From JANYCG01 sp031431035 (GTDB lineage: Bacteria > Pseudomonadota > Gammaproteobacteria > Burkholderiales > Burkholderiaceae_C), in assembly GCA_031431035.1 (NCBI GenBank), contig JANPCR010000182.1, positions 1-64,000 on the forward strand: DNA of 64,000 nt, in the 5' to 3' direction. Below the pieces are notes generated by a model. It made no database searches, had not been told where the DNA came from, and saw only the letters and a program-made list of their open reading frames with translations. The translations under genes were made by a program, and so were the position numbers. Positions 7,803 to 16,234 of this stretch are shown here, one piece after another (position 1 is the stretch's first letter; each line of letters starts with the position of its first letter).

Positions 7803-8611
7803 GCTTTAACCCCTTTAAAGAGTTGCTCAAAATTATCACTGGTCGCGCGAGCGATGGCCTCAACGCTGGTTCCCTTGATTCGGGCTAATTCAGCGGCGAC
7901 AAAGGGCACGTACGACGGATTGTTGGTTTTGCCGCGCATGGGAACCGGGGCCAAATAGGGGCTGTCAGTCTCAATCAACACCCGATCCAAAGGCACAAAA
8001 GCCGCGACATCGCGAATATCTTGCGCCGTTTTGAAAGTCAGTATGCCGGAAAAGGAGATGTAAAACCCCAAGTCCAGCGCCGCCCGGGCGACCTCGGCGG
8101 TTTCAGTAAAGCAGTGAAAAACACCGCCTACGCTACCTGCAGAACCGTCTTCGCCCTCCTCCACCAAAATGCCCAAGGTGTCGACCGATGCGCTGCGCGT
8201 GTGAATGACCAAGGGCTTGCCCAAGGCCCTGCCCGCCCGAATGTGGGTGCGAAAACGATCCCGCTGCCATCGCATGTCGGCCACGCTTCGGGCACCCAGC
8301 CTGAAATAATCAAGCCCGGTTTCGCCAATGGCCACCACACGGGGCAGTTGCCCGCGCTGCACCAGGTCAGCCAGACTGGGTTCGGTCACGCCTTCGTTGT
8401 CAGGGTGCACACCGACTGTGGACCAAAAGTTGTCGTAACTGGTTGCCAAGGCATGAACGTCGGCAAATTCTTCCAGCGTGGTGCAAATGCACAGAGCCCT
8501 GTCGACCTGGGCCGCCTGCATTGCCGCGCGAATGGTCGGTAGCTGACTTTTCAGGTCAGGAAAGCTCAAATGGCAATGGGAATCTGTGAACAAGGGGAAC
8601 AAGCCAGACAA
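7799..8611 (-). CDS. tatD: TatD-family metal-dependent hydrolase/DNase
   Basis: A 270-residue TIM-barrel hydrolase. Metal ligands are FTDSHCHL near residue 8-13, the Glu in VAIGETGLDYFR near 95, His in LVIHTRSA near 135, HCFTE near 165 and the Asp in LIETDSPYLAP near 217. Family members are 3'-5' exonucleases linked to DNA repair and fragmentation; substrates vary. Length and motif order are normal. It sits between pilZ and the ankyrin gene in the leftward operon. Confidence 0.93.
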   Translation of the reverse strand: MSGLFPLFTDSHCHLSFPDLKSQLPTIRAAMQAAQVDRALCICTTLEEFADVHALATSYDNFWSTVGVHPDNEGVTEPSLADLVQRGQLPRVVAIGETGLDYFRLGARSVADMRWQRDRFRTHIRAGRALGKPLVIHTRSASVDTLGILVEEGEDGSAGSVGGVFHCFTETAEVARAALDLGFYISFSGILTFKTAQDIRDVAAFVPLDRVLIETDSPYLAPVPMRGKTNNPSYVPFVAAELARIKGTSVEAIARATSDNFEQLFKGVKA

Positions 8612-8626
8612 GCCGGCGCAAGCGGA

Positions 8627-8983
8627 TTAAATCGTCTGTGTCGGGCGGTCAGTGGCCAAATGGCTGCCCAAGATTTCTTCAATCCTAAGCTTCAAGGCTT
8701 TGGATTTTTCGTCTTTGGGAAACAGAATGCCCACGCCCTGGGTACGGTTGGTGGATGCTTTGGCGGGAGTGACCCAAGCCACCTTGCCTGCCACCGGGTA
8801 GCGCTGCGCGTCGTCGGGCAAGGACAACAGCACGTAAATGTCATCGCCTAATTTGTACTCACGCGCAGTCGGAATGAAAATGCCGCCTTCAGTAAAAGCC
8901 GGAATGTAGGCGGCGTACAGCGCGCCTTTTTCCTTGATGGCCAACTGAATGACACTGGGACGGGACGCGGGCGTGGTGCTCAT
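8627..8983 (-). CDS. PilZ-domain protein
   Basis: A 118-residue protein of the type-IV-pilus PilZ subgroup: REYKLGDDIYVLLSLPDDAQRYPVAG and a TRTQGVGILF-like stretch near residue 82. The canonical c-di-GMP ligands RxxxR...DxSxxG are not clearly present, so like E. coli-type PilZ proteins it may not bind c-di-GMP and may instead contact the PilB/FimX machinery. Its start overlaps the holB stop by 4 bp, a gene order common in Burkholderiales and pseudomonads. Confidence 0.87.
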   Translation of the reverse strand: MSTTPASRPSVIQLAIKEKGALYAAYIPAFTEGGIFIPTAREYKLGDDIYVLLSLPDDAQRYPVAGKVAWVTPAKASTNRTQGVGILFPKDEKSKALKLRIEEILGSHLATDRPTQTI

Positions 8984-9984
8984 AGCCGCGAGTTTAGGGT
9001 GTTTTTGGCTTGATCGACAAGGGCCTGCGTCATCAAACCCGGATTAAAAGGATGTTCCATGGTTCGTGTGGCCGCCGTCAGTGCTTTGGCCCAGCGGGAC
9101 AATTCCGCCATGGAAGCGGGCGGCGGCAAATCGGGTGCGTCAAAAAATCGTGGTTGCGCACCCACTTTCACTGCCATCAGGTCGTGACACAGCTTGTGCA
9201 AACCGTCCATCATTTGCGACGGCGTCCAGTCTTTGAGCGCCTCAGCCTGGCCTTTTTGCATGGCTTTGGGCAGGGCGGCCCAGCTTTGCGGATCGCGCCC
9301 CGACGCCCTAAAAAGCAAAGCGTCGTCTGGGCGTCCACCGGCTGCCCGCAGCAAAACCGGCGCTTGGGCGCGGCTGACACCTTGGGTTTCAAGCCAAGCC
9401 AACGATGCATCGTGGTCGGGCCATACCATGCTGTGGCCCAGGCAGCGGCTGCGAATGGTCGGCAGCAACTGGTGTGCGGACTCAGACGCCAGGATGAATT
9501 TCACCTCGCCGGGCGGTTCTTCCAGCGTTTTGAGCAATGCGTTGGCTGTGATGTTGTTCATGCGCTCAGCCGGGAACACCAGCACCGCCTTGCCCCGGCC
9601 CCGCGCGCTGGTGCGCTGCGAAAACTCCACTGCGTCGCGCATGGCCTCAACCCGAATCTCTTTGCTGGCTTTGCGTTTCTTGTCGTCAATGTCGCTTTGG
9701 GCCTTTTCGTTCAAGGGCCAACCCAGTTCAATCATCACGGTTTCGGGCATCAGCACGCACAAGTCGGCGTGAGTGCGCACGTCAATCGCATGGCAACTGC
9801 CGCACTGGCCGCACGCGGCACCGGTTGGGGCAACCGGGCTGTCGCACAACCAGGCCCGAACGACGGCGTAGGCCAGGCGGTATTGGCCCAAACCAGATGG
9901 CCCATTGAGCAAAAACGCGTGCCCGCGCTGAGCCAGCAAACTCTTCAACTGCTGGTCAATCCAGACGGGTTCAGCGCTGCTCAT
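8980..9984 (-). CDS. holB: DNA polymerase III delta' subunit
   Basis: A 334-residue clamp-loader subunit. AAA+ features: FLLNGPSGLGQYRLAYAVV near 28-45, the zinc cluster with CGQCGSCH near 68-75, the Walker-B-equivalent stretch GKAVLVFPAERMNN, and sensor region NALLKTLEEPPGEVKFIL near 145-162. The Walker A is degenerate (GLGQYR), as expected for delta', which does not hydrolyse ATP. Start taken at the MSSAEPVW Met, whose ATG overlaps the tmk stop (ATGA). Upstream in-frame codons would run into tmk. Confidence 0.93.
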   Translation of the reverse strand: MSSAEPVWIDQQLKSLLAQRGHAFLLNGPSGLGQYRLAYAVVRAWLCDSPVAPTGAACGQCGSCHAIDVRTHADLCVLMPETVMIELGWPLNEKAQSDIDDKKRKASKEIRVEAMRDAVEFSQRTSARGRGKAVLVFPAERMNNITANALLKTLEEPPGEVKFILASESAHQLLPTIRSRCLGHSMVWPDHDASLAWLETQGVSRAQAPVLLRAAGGRPDDALLFRASGRDPQSWAALPKAMQKGQAEALKDWTPSQMMDGLHKLCHDLMAVKVGAQPRFFDAPDLPPPASMAELSRWAKALTAATRTMEHPFNPGLMTQALVDQAKNTLNSRL

Positions 9985-10655
9985 GCTGGGCCACCGTTGG
10001 CGGCCACCATGATGGCAAGCCAACCCCGGCGTACCATCGCCAAGGTAAGCTGTTGCCACACCTGGTGGCGGGGCAAGGCCGCGTCCAGACGCACAAAGCG
10101 CTGCGGAAACTGCTTGGCGCGGGCGGCGTAAGCGGCAGACACCTTTTGAAAAAACGCCAAAGGCTGGGCTTCAAATTTGTCGGGAATGCGCGCGCCCGCC
10201 AGGCGCTGGGCCGCAACTTCAGGGGCCAGGTCGAACCACACCGTCATATTGGGTTGGCGGATGGTTAAGTGACTCGCCAAATTATCCGTGGTTTGAACCC
10301 ATTGTTCCAAAGCGCCCAACACCTCCAAATCAAACCCGCGCCCGCCGCCTTGGTAGGCAAACGTGGCGTCGGTGAAGCGGTCACACAGCACCACTTCGCC
10401 GCGTGCCAACGCGGGTTCAATGCACTGCTGCAAATGATCGCGCCGGGCTGCAAACACCAAAAGTGCCTCGGTCATGGCGTCCATGGCGTCGTTCAGCACC
10501 AAGGTGCGCAGCTTTTCAGCCAGTGGCGTGCCACCGGGCTCACGCGTGACAGTGACCACCCTGCCCTGCGCCTGAAACGCCTTGGCCAAAGATTCAATGT
10601 GGGTTGACTTGCCTGCGCCGTCAATGCCTTCAAAGCTGATGAAAATGCCGCTCAT
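9981..10655 (-). CDS. tmk: Thymidylate kinase
   Basis: A 224-residue dTMP kinase making dTDP for DNA synthesis. P-loop FEGIDGAGKSTHIE at 8-21, the DR motif in VLCDRFTDATFAYQGGGRG near 95-113, and the LID region around residues 150-165. Length is normal. The stop overlaps holB by 4 bp, and its ATG overlaps the mltG stop. Confidence 0.95.
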   Translation of the reverse strand: MSGIFISFEGIDGAGKSTHIESLAKAFQAQGRVVTVTREPGGTPLAEKLRTLVLNDAMDAMTEALLVFAARRDHLQQCIEPALARGEVVLCDRFTDATFAYQGGGRGFDLEVLGALEQWVQTTDNLASHLTIRQPNMTVWFDLAPEVAAQRLAGARIPDKFEAQPLAFFQKVSAAYAARAKQFPQRFVRLDAALPRHQVWQQLTLAMVRRGWLAIMVAANGGPA

Positions 10656-11668
10656 GGTGGGGTGTTTTTGGCGCGTTGGCCGCCGCGCTGGTATTTGTTA
10701 ACCGCCCGATTGTGTTCTTCCAGGGTGGCGCTGAACTGGCTGGTGCCGTCGCCCCGCGCCACGAAGTAAAACGAATTGGACTGGCCGGGTTGCACGGCCG
10801 CAATCAACGCGGCCTTGCCAGGCGCGGCGATGGGCGTGGGTGGCAAGCCAGAGCGGGTGTAGGTGTTCCAGGGGGTGTCGGTTTGCAAGTCGCGTTTGCG
10901 CAAATTGCCGTCAAATTTGTCCCCCATGCCGTAAATGACTGTGGGGTCGGTTTGCAGCAGCATGCCTTTTTTGAGCCGATTGGTGAAAACGCTGCCGATT
11001 TGCGCCCGGTCTTTGCCCTGCCCGGTTTCTTTTTCAATGATGCTGGCCAAAATCAAAGCTTGTTCGGGCGACTTCAGTGGCGTGTCGGGCAAACGCAGGC
11101 CCCAAGCGGCGTCCAGGTTGTTGTCCATGGCCGTCAAGGCGCGTTTCAGGACCGCGAGGTCGCTGGAGCCTTTGGCAAAGTTGTACGTGTCTGGAAAAAA
11201 CCGACCCTCGGGGTGCACGCCCGGTTTGCCAAGTTTTTGCATGATTGCCTCAGCAGCAAGGTTGGCCGAGTCTTGTTTCAACAAAGGCTCTTTGGCCAAG
11301 GCCTGGCGCATTTGGTTGAAAGTCCAGCCCTCGACCAGCGTGATGCTGCGCAAGGCAACTTCGCCGCGCACCAGTTTTTGCAATATAGAGCGAGGCGTTT
11401 GCCCCGGCTCCAACTCAAAACTGCCAGCCTTGATGGCACGCGATTGCCCAGACAGCCGAAACCACCAAAACAGCAGCGTCGCATTCACCTGCACGCCCGA
11501 GTCGGCCACGGACTGCGCCACCACCTGAGCGGGCGCTCCGGGTTCGACCGCAAAGCCAACAATATCGCCCCCTTGCTTCAGGGGTTTGTGCAGCCACCAG
11601 GCGCCCGCCCCAGCCAGGGCTCCCAAAGCGACCACAACGACGATGAAAAACGCTAGTAAACGACGCAC
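10652..11668 (-). CDS. mltG: Endolytic murein transglycosylase
   Basis: A 338-residue inner-membrane lytic transglycosylase that cuts nascent glycan strands. One N-terminal membrane segment (LLAFFIVVVVALGALAGAG) is followed by a LysM-like region and the YceG catalytic domain with the Glu in LILASIIEKETGQ near residue 220, plus the SVFTNRLKKGMLLQTDPTVIYG block. The GTG at 11668 (VRRLLAFF) is chosen as start. The longer frame to 11734 would overlap divergent ygfZ and lacks a signal-like N-terminus. First gene of the leftward operon. Confidence 0.92.
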   Translation of the reverse strand: MRRLLAFFIVVVVALGALAGAGAWWLHKPLKQGGDIVGFAVEPGAPAQVVAQSVADSGVQVNATLLFWWFRLSGQSRAIKAGSFELEPGQTPRSILQKLVRGEVALRSITLVEGWTFNQMRQALAKEPLLKQDSANLAAEAIMQKLGKPGVHPEGRFFPDTYNFAKGSSDLAVLKRALTAMDNNLDAAWGLRLPDTPLKSPEQALILASIIEKETGQGKDRAQIGSVFTNRLKKGMLLQTDPTVIYGMGDKFDGNLRKRDLQTDTPWNTYTRSGLPPTPIAAPGKAALIAAVQPGQSNSFYFVARGDGTSQFSATLEEHNRAVNKYQRGGQRAKNTPP

Positions 11669-11713
11669 AACCCTAAACCCTGCAAGTGATAAACATTGAT
11701 GATAATTCACGCC

Positions 11714-12820
11714 ATGACCACAGAACTCTCGCAAGCCACTCCACCGGGTAACAAAGACGGTTACAAATCAGGTGAAAAATCGGGTGCAAATTCGGACGCA
11801 CATGCCGATGGCAACCCACGCCAAGCTCTGGCAAGTGCGCCGCAGGGTCGCCTGGACGGTTCGATCGACTTGCACCATTGGGGCGTGATCAGGCTTGAAG
11901 GTGCTGACAGCGCGTCCTTTTTGCAAGGCCAGTTAACGCAGGATTTTGTGCTGCTAAAGCCCAACCAAGCCCGTTTGGCGGCGTTTTGCTCGGCCAAGGG
12001 GCGCATGCAAGCGAGTTTTATCGGCTTTAAGCGAAGTGACACCGAGATATTGTTGCTGTGCAGCCGCGACATTTTGCCCGCCACGCTCAAACGGCTCTCC
12101 ATGTTTGTGATGCGCGCCAAAACCAAATTGACCGATGCCAGCGCCGAATTTTCTTTGATTGGCTTAGCTGGCAGCGCGGTTGAAGATTTGAAAGATTCAG
12201 TGCAGAACGAGTCGTCAGATGGTCTGCCCGAGAGCCTCAGTGCAGGCGTCTGCTGGCACGCGGGCGACCAAAGTTTCATAGGTCTGTACGCCGTAGACGG
12301 CGTGACCCGCGCCCTGAAGGTGGCCCCAGTCAACCCCAATTTGGGCGACAACAAAGATGCGGCCGCAGCACTGTCTTCACCCGATCATCTGACCCATGCG
12401 CTTTGGCTTTGGGGCGAGGTGCGCAGCGGCATTGCCACCATCACGGCACCCATCGTCGATGCCTTTGTGCCGCAAATGCTCAATTACGAATCGGTAGGCG
12501 GCGTGAATTTTAAAAAAGGCTGCTACCCCGGCCAGGAAGTGGTGGCGCGAAGCCAGTTCAGGGGCACGCTCAAACGCCGGGCCTACTTGGTGCATTGTTC
12601 GGCTGCCATGGCGGCAGGCGACGAGGTGTTTGGCATGGCTGATGCCGACCAGGCTTGTGGCACCGTGGCGCAAGCCGCTGCCGCACCTGGCGGTGGTTTT
12701 GATGCGATTGTGTCCATGCAGGTGGCTGCGGCGGCTGCGGGAGGTTTGACTTTTGCGTCAGCGTCAGGGGCCAAAATTGAACTGCTGCCGCTGCCTTACG
12801 CCCTGCTGGAGGACATCTAG
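11714..12820 (+). CDS. ygfZ: Folate-binding Fe-S cluster maintenance protein YgfZ
   Basis: A 368-residue member of the GcvT/YgfZ family that uses tetrahydrofolate to keep certain Fe-S enzymes (for example MiaB) active. The diagnostic KGCYPGQEVVARSQFRG block is present near residue 270, with its Cys. The N-terminal folate domain starts at about residue 40 (LDGSIDLHHWGVIRLEGADS). ATG at 11714 chosen (MTTELSQ). Residues 12-40 are a poorly conserved charged extension. Divergent from mltG with a 45-bp shared promoter region. Confidence 0.92.
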   Translation: MTTELSQATPPGNKDGYKSGEKSGANSDAHADGNPRQALASAPQGRLDGSIDLHHWGVIRLEGADSASFLQGQLTQDFVLLKPNQARLAAFCSAKGRMQASFIGFKRSDTEILLLCSRDILPATLKRLSMFVMRAKTKLTDASAEFSLIGLAGSAVEDLKDSVQNESSDGLPESLSAGVCWHAGDQSFIGLYAVDGVTRALKVAPVNPNLGDNKDAAAALSSPDHLTHALWLWGEVRSGIATITAPIVDAFVPQMLNYESVGGVNFKKGCYPGQEVVARSQFRGTLKRRAYLVHCSAAMAAGDEVFGMADADQACGTVAQAAAAPGGGFDAIVSMQVAAAAAGGLTFASASGAKIELLPLPYALLEDI

Positions 12821-12848
12821 GCAGGCCTTGCCTCAAAGTAAGTTTTTT

Positions 12849-13766
12849 CTAGGTCCCGGCGGTTCGTGACAGCGCCTTGAACATCTCTTGGTGCGCAATG
12901 CCAGCTTCTTCAAACACCTCGCCGCGCGGCGCAAAACCCAAGCGCTGGTAAAACCCGACAGCGCTGCTTTGCGCATGCAAGCACACCTCATGGTCGCCGC
13001 GCCCGCGAGATTGCTCGACCAGCGTGTTCAAAATCGCTTTGCCAAAATTGGCACCCCGCAAAACCCGATGCACCGCCATGCGGCCAATTTTGCTGACGCC
13101 TGGGGCCAGGGTCACCAAACGCCCCGTGGCCACCGCCAGCCCAAGGTGGTTGACCGACACCGCATGCAGGGCGGTTGAATCAGCGGCGTCCCACACCAAT
13201 TCGGCGGGAATGCGCTGCTCTTGCACAAACACGTCGCTGCGAAGCTGTTGGGCCAGAGCGCCTAGCTCATTCCAATTGCCAATTTGAACCGGGGCCATGT
13301 CAGCCCCGGCTTCAAAATTCTCAAACATGGCGCGAAGCTCAGGCGGCAAGGCTTGGGACTTTTGAGTGGCCGGATCTGCGTACACATAGAGTAGTTCGCC
13401 CGTGATCAGCAGATCATCGCCACTGAAAATGCCGCCGACAAAGACGATGGACGAGTTGCCGATGCGCTGGCATTTCATCCCCACGTCCAATTGATCGTCC
13501 CACCGAGCCGACGCGTGGTACTCAAGCGCTGCTTTTTTGACATACATGTCGCCGCCCAAGGAGTGCATGGACGATTCATACGGAAGCGCCAATTCGCGCC
13601 AATAGTCGCCCATGGCGGTGTCCAGGTACATCAAATAATGGCCGTTGAAGACGATCTTTTGCATGTCCACCTCGACCCAGCGCACACGAAGGCGGTGGAA
13701 CAGTCGAAAGTCTTGACGCCGCAAAGGCAGCGCGGGTGCTGTGGGAAGCTTTTGAAGGGTTTGCAT
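12849..13766 (-). CDS. Fusion: YbgC/FadM-type acyl-CoA thioesterase + GNAT acetyltransferase
   Basis: A 305-residue two-domain protein. Residues 20-150 are a hot-dog thioesterase (RVRWVEVDMQKIVFNGHYLMYLDTAMGDY), where the Asp of EVDMQ and the following Asn/His fit the 4HBT family. Residues 165-300 are a GNAT acetyltransferase (VFVQEQRIPAELVWDAAD ... IGRMAVHRVLRGANFGKAIL) resembling ElaA-type enzymes. The ATG at 13766 starts a run of TLQ/MQTLQ repeats encoded by short tandem DNA repeats. The longer frame to 13877 has no plausible start and overlaps the divergent msrA leader. A link between acyl-CoA hydrolysis and acetyl transfer is inference. Confidence 0.88.
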   Translation of the reverse strand: MQTLQKLPTAPALPLRRQDFRLFHRLRVRWVEVDMQKIVFNGHYLMYLDTAMGDYWRELALPYESSMHSLGGDMYVKKAALEYHASARWDDQLDVGMKCQRIGNSSIVFVGGIFSGDDLLITGELLYVYADPATQKSQALPPELRAMFENFEAGADMAPVQIGNWNELGALAQQLRSDVFVQEQRIPAELVWDAADSTALHAVSVNHLGLAVATGRLVTLAPGVSKIGRMAVHRVLRGANFGKAILNTLVEQSRGRGDHEVCLHAQSSAVGFYQRLGFAPRGEVFEEAGIAHQEMFKALSRTAGT

Positions 13767-13895
13767 GGTTTGCAGCGTTTGTAGCGTTTGAAACGGGACT
13801 GTCGTGGGTTTGAAAACTGAGGCTAAAAATCGCCCTCTCAGCGCCGGGTGGCAAATCGCGGCACCATTGTCAGCCAAGTCGCCCCTTCATTTGAC

Positions 13896-14669
13896 ATGAA
13901 CGATCCTGCCCAGCCTGCATCCGAACCAGCGCCCGCCACCCATGCCTTATTTTCGCGTTTCAACGTCATCTGCCTGTTGATTTTTGCATTGGCAGCGGTC
14001 TGGGTGATTCTTCAAACCCAAAGCAAGGCAAAAAGCCCGGCTGAACTTGTTGCCGCCCTTCCCGCCCCAGCGCCTGAGCTTGCCGCGGCATTGGCAGCCG
14101 ATGGCATGACCGAGCAAAGCGTGGTGTTGGCAGGCGGTTGCTTTTGGGGTGTTCAGGCGGTTTTTCAGCACACGCGGGGGGTGTTGAGCGCGGTCTCGGG
14201 CTACGCGGGCGGCACGTCGGCCGATGCCAATTACCGCAGTGTCAGCGGCGGCCTGAGCAGCCACGCCGAAGCCGTGCAAGTGCGGTTTGACCCGCGCCAA
14301 GTGTCATACCTGCAACTTTTGCAAATTTACTTTGCGGTGGCCCACAACCCAACCCAATTGAACCGCCAGCACCCCGACGTGGGGCCGCAATACCGGTCTG
14401 CCGTGTTTTTTGAAACCGCTGCGCAGCAAGTTGCCACCCAAACCTACATCACCCAACTGGATGCCGCCGGGCTGTTTGGCGACAAAATCGTGACCCAGGT
14501 TGCGCCACTCCAGGCCTTTTACCCGGCAGAGGCTGAACACCAAAATTACGCCATCCGCCACCCCAACGCGCCCTACATCGCCCATTTTGATGCGCCAAAA
14601 ATTGCTAACTTGAGGACCCTGTTTGAGAGCCTTTACCGCCCCGAACCCGTGCTGGTCAAGCCAAACTGA
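13896..14669 (+). CDS. msrA: Membrane-anchored peptide-methionine (S)-S-oxide reductase
   Basis: A 257-residue MsrA. The catalytic motif is GCFWGVQAVF near residue 85, and GYAGG and the His-rich HNPTQLNRQHPDVG follow. Residues 22-42 form a hydrophobic segment (VICLLIFALAAVWVIL) absent from cytosolic MsrA. The enzyme is probably tethered to the inner membrane facing the periplasm. The start at MNDPAQ (13896) is favoured over 13848. Divergent from the thioesterase-GNAT gene. msrB is separate, at 51471. Confidence 0.92.
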   Translation: MNDPAQPASEPAPATHALFSRFNVICLLIFALAAVWVILQTQSKAKSPAELVAALPAPAPELAAALAADGMTEQSVVLAGGCFWGVQAVFQHTRGVLSAVSGYAGGTSADANYRSVSGGLSSHAEAVQVRFDPRQVSYLQLLQIYFAVAHNPTQLNRQHPDVGPQYRSAVFFETAAQQVATQTYITQLDAAGLFGDKIVTQVAPLQAFYPAEAEHQNYAIRHPNAPYIAHFDAPKIANLRTLFESLYRPEPVLVKPN

Positions 14670-14715
14670 CGGGTCAGATCGCGCGCCAACTCAACAGGTA
14701 GCAATCTTTACAGCT

Positions 14716-15801
14716 TTAGAGTGTTCGAATCACGCTGATGTGCTCGGTGCCGCTTTCAGGCAACCACACTTCGCCTGGGCGACCCAATATTTGCCGAATG
14801 GTGGCACCGGGGCGCGGCATGGCCAGGCGGTCAACCTTTTCGGTGGCGGGGTCAAACCGCAGCATGCTGTTGGTGGCCCAGTCGGTGCACCAAACGATGT
14901 CTTGCGCGTCCACATACACGGCGTACATGCGCGGGTTGTCGCCTGGCGGCTTCCAGGCGCGCCAGCGAGCAGAGTCTGTGGCGGGCAGGCTTGGGTCGTG
15001 CATCGACAAATTGCCGCTGTTCCACTCGCTCACCCAAATGCGCCCCCGGCTGTCCGACCACACCCGCCGCGCGCCCTGCCCGGGGGTGGGCGGCTCAACC
15101 ACGCGCGATTCCCCTGAGGCAATGTCAATTTGTGCAATGAACGAGCCCGCCAGTGAGCAGTACCAAACATCGCCCTTGGGGGTGGCGCAAATGCCATACG
15201 GCCCACGCCCTTTGGGCGATTCCTTCACGCTGACCTGGCCCGTTTTGACGGCCACGCGGCCCACGTAACCGCTTTGCCCGGTGAACCAAACGTCCCCCGT
15301 TTTGTCGATCGCGCAGGTGTTCAAATTGGTGTAGGGCGTGCCTGCGGGCAGTGCAAAGACCTTGACCACCCTGCTGGGCCAAACCACTTGCACCATGGCG
15401 TTTTGTCCGCTGTCGGTGACCCAGGCAGAGCCGTCTGGCCCCGCGATCACGCCATGGGGTGACGAGCCGGTGCCCAATGCAATCAGCTCCGACTCGCCGG
15501 TTTTAGGATCAAACCAGCCCAAATGACCACTGCGTTGCGCCGTGAACCAAACCCCACCGTCGGGCGCGGGGGCCAGGTCGTGAATACCCGTGACGCGCGG
15601 GGTTCTGAGCGGCCATGATTGAAGGCGATTCGCGGCAATGGTGCCCGCGGTGCCGGTTGCAACAGCCGTTTGCGCCGAAGTGGTGGAAGGAACAACGCCC
15701 AGCAGGCTGACAGCACTTGGCAAACCCACCAAACCTGCCAACACGCTGCGCCGCTGTAGACCCGGCCCGTTTTGAGGGGCGTTTAAAGCATTGAATGTCA
15801 T
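14716..15801 (-). CDS. Exported beta-propeller protein, Vgb/streptogramin-lyase-like
   Basis: A 361-residue protein. The N-terminus carries a twin-Arg signal (LQRRSVLAGLVGLPSAVSLLG), so export by Tat is likely. The rest is a propeller of about seven repeats with the recurring pattern D..G.VWFT....G..G...P.TG, as in virginiamycin B lyase (PDGGVWFTAQRSGHLGWFDP, KTGDVWFTGQSGYVGRV, KGDVWYCSLAGSFIAQID). Most family members outside Staphylococcus do not break streptogramins. I cannot assign a substrate. ATG at 15801 (MTFNAL) follows a good AAGAAAGG-type site; 15819 is the alternative. Convergent with msrA. Confidence 0.85.
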   Translation of the reverse strand: MTFNALNAPQNGPGLQRRSVLAGLVGLPSAVSLLGVVPSTTSAQTAVATGTAGTIAANRLQSWPLRTPRVTGIHDLAPAPDGGVWFTAQRSGHLGWFDPKTGESELIALGTGSSPHGVIAGPDGSAWVTDSGQNAMVQVVWPSRVVKVFALPAGTPYTNLNTCAIDKTGDVWFTGQSGYVGRVAVKTGQVSVKESPKGRGPYGICATPKGDVWYCSLAGSFIAQIDIASGESRVVEPPTPGQGARRVWSDSRGRIWVSEWNSGNLSMHDPSLPATDSARWRAWKPPGDNPRMYAVYVDAQDIVWCTDWATNSMLRFDPATEKVDRLAMPRPGATIRQILGRPGEVWLPESGTEHISVIRTL

Positions 15802-15983
15802 GAAAAGCCTTTCTTTCAAGCGGGCGTTGCAGATTTCAAAGCCAATATAGCGCGAACGGGCTTTGCTTGCAGGGTGAGTAGCGTGGTTTTGGGCGGAGCG
15901 AGGGCGATCCCGACGCGATGTGGTGGTTTGTTGAGATCGTTGCTTTCGGGGCAGGTTGCCTTGGTTGGCGAGCCGAGGCCGCA

Positions 15984-16219
15984 GTGGTGAACAGCTCCGC
16001 GAATGTCCCCCGCCTTCGGCTCCTCCTTGATTTCGCTGCGCTATTCACCCCAGCGCCATCGGCAATCAGCGTTTAGGGTTGGTTTTTGGCTTTTGAAAGC
16101 CTAAAAACACAAGTCCAATTCAACTGGATCAGGTCGACGGCGCATTCGGCGCAGCGGCATCAAGGAGGAGCCGAAGGCGGGGGACAGCCGCGGAGCTGAG
16201 TGCGCCGTCGACCTGATCC
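15984..16219. repeat. Composite inverted-arm dispersed repeat, copy 2
   Basis: Second copy of the element at 3004-3235. The left arm (15984-16050) is bounded by GGTGAA/TTCACC. The right arm (16126-16219) is bounded by a perfect 19-bp inverted repeat beginning GGATCAGGTCGACGGCGCA. The arms are related to each other in inverted orientation, sharing GTCCCCCGCC..GGCTCCTCCTTGAT. The spacer differs completely from copy 1, so the arms rather than the spacer are conserved. Confidence 0.82.
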
Positions 16220-16234
16220 CACTCCGGATCGGTA

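Noticed and set aside
9010..10131. 373-codon plus-strand open frame opposite holB and tmk
   Set aside because: Lies wholly over two well-supported genes. No domain is recognisable in the product, and there is no ribosome-binding site.
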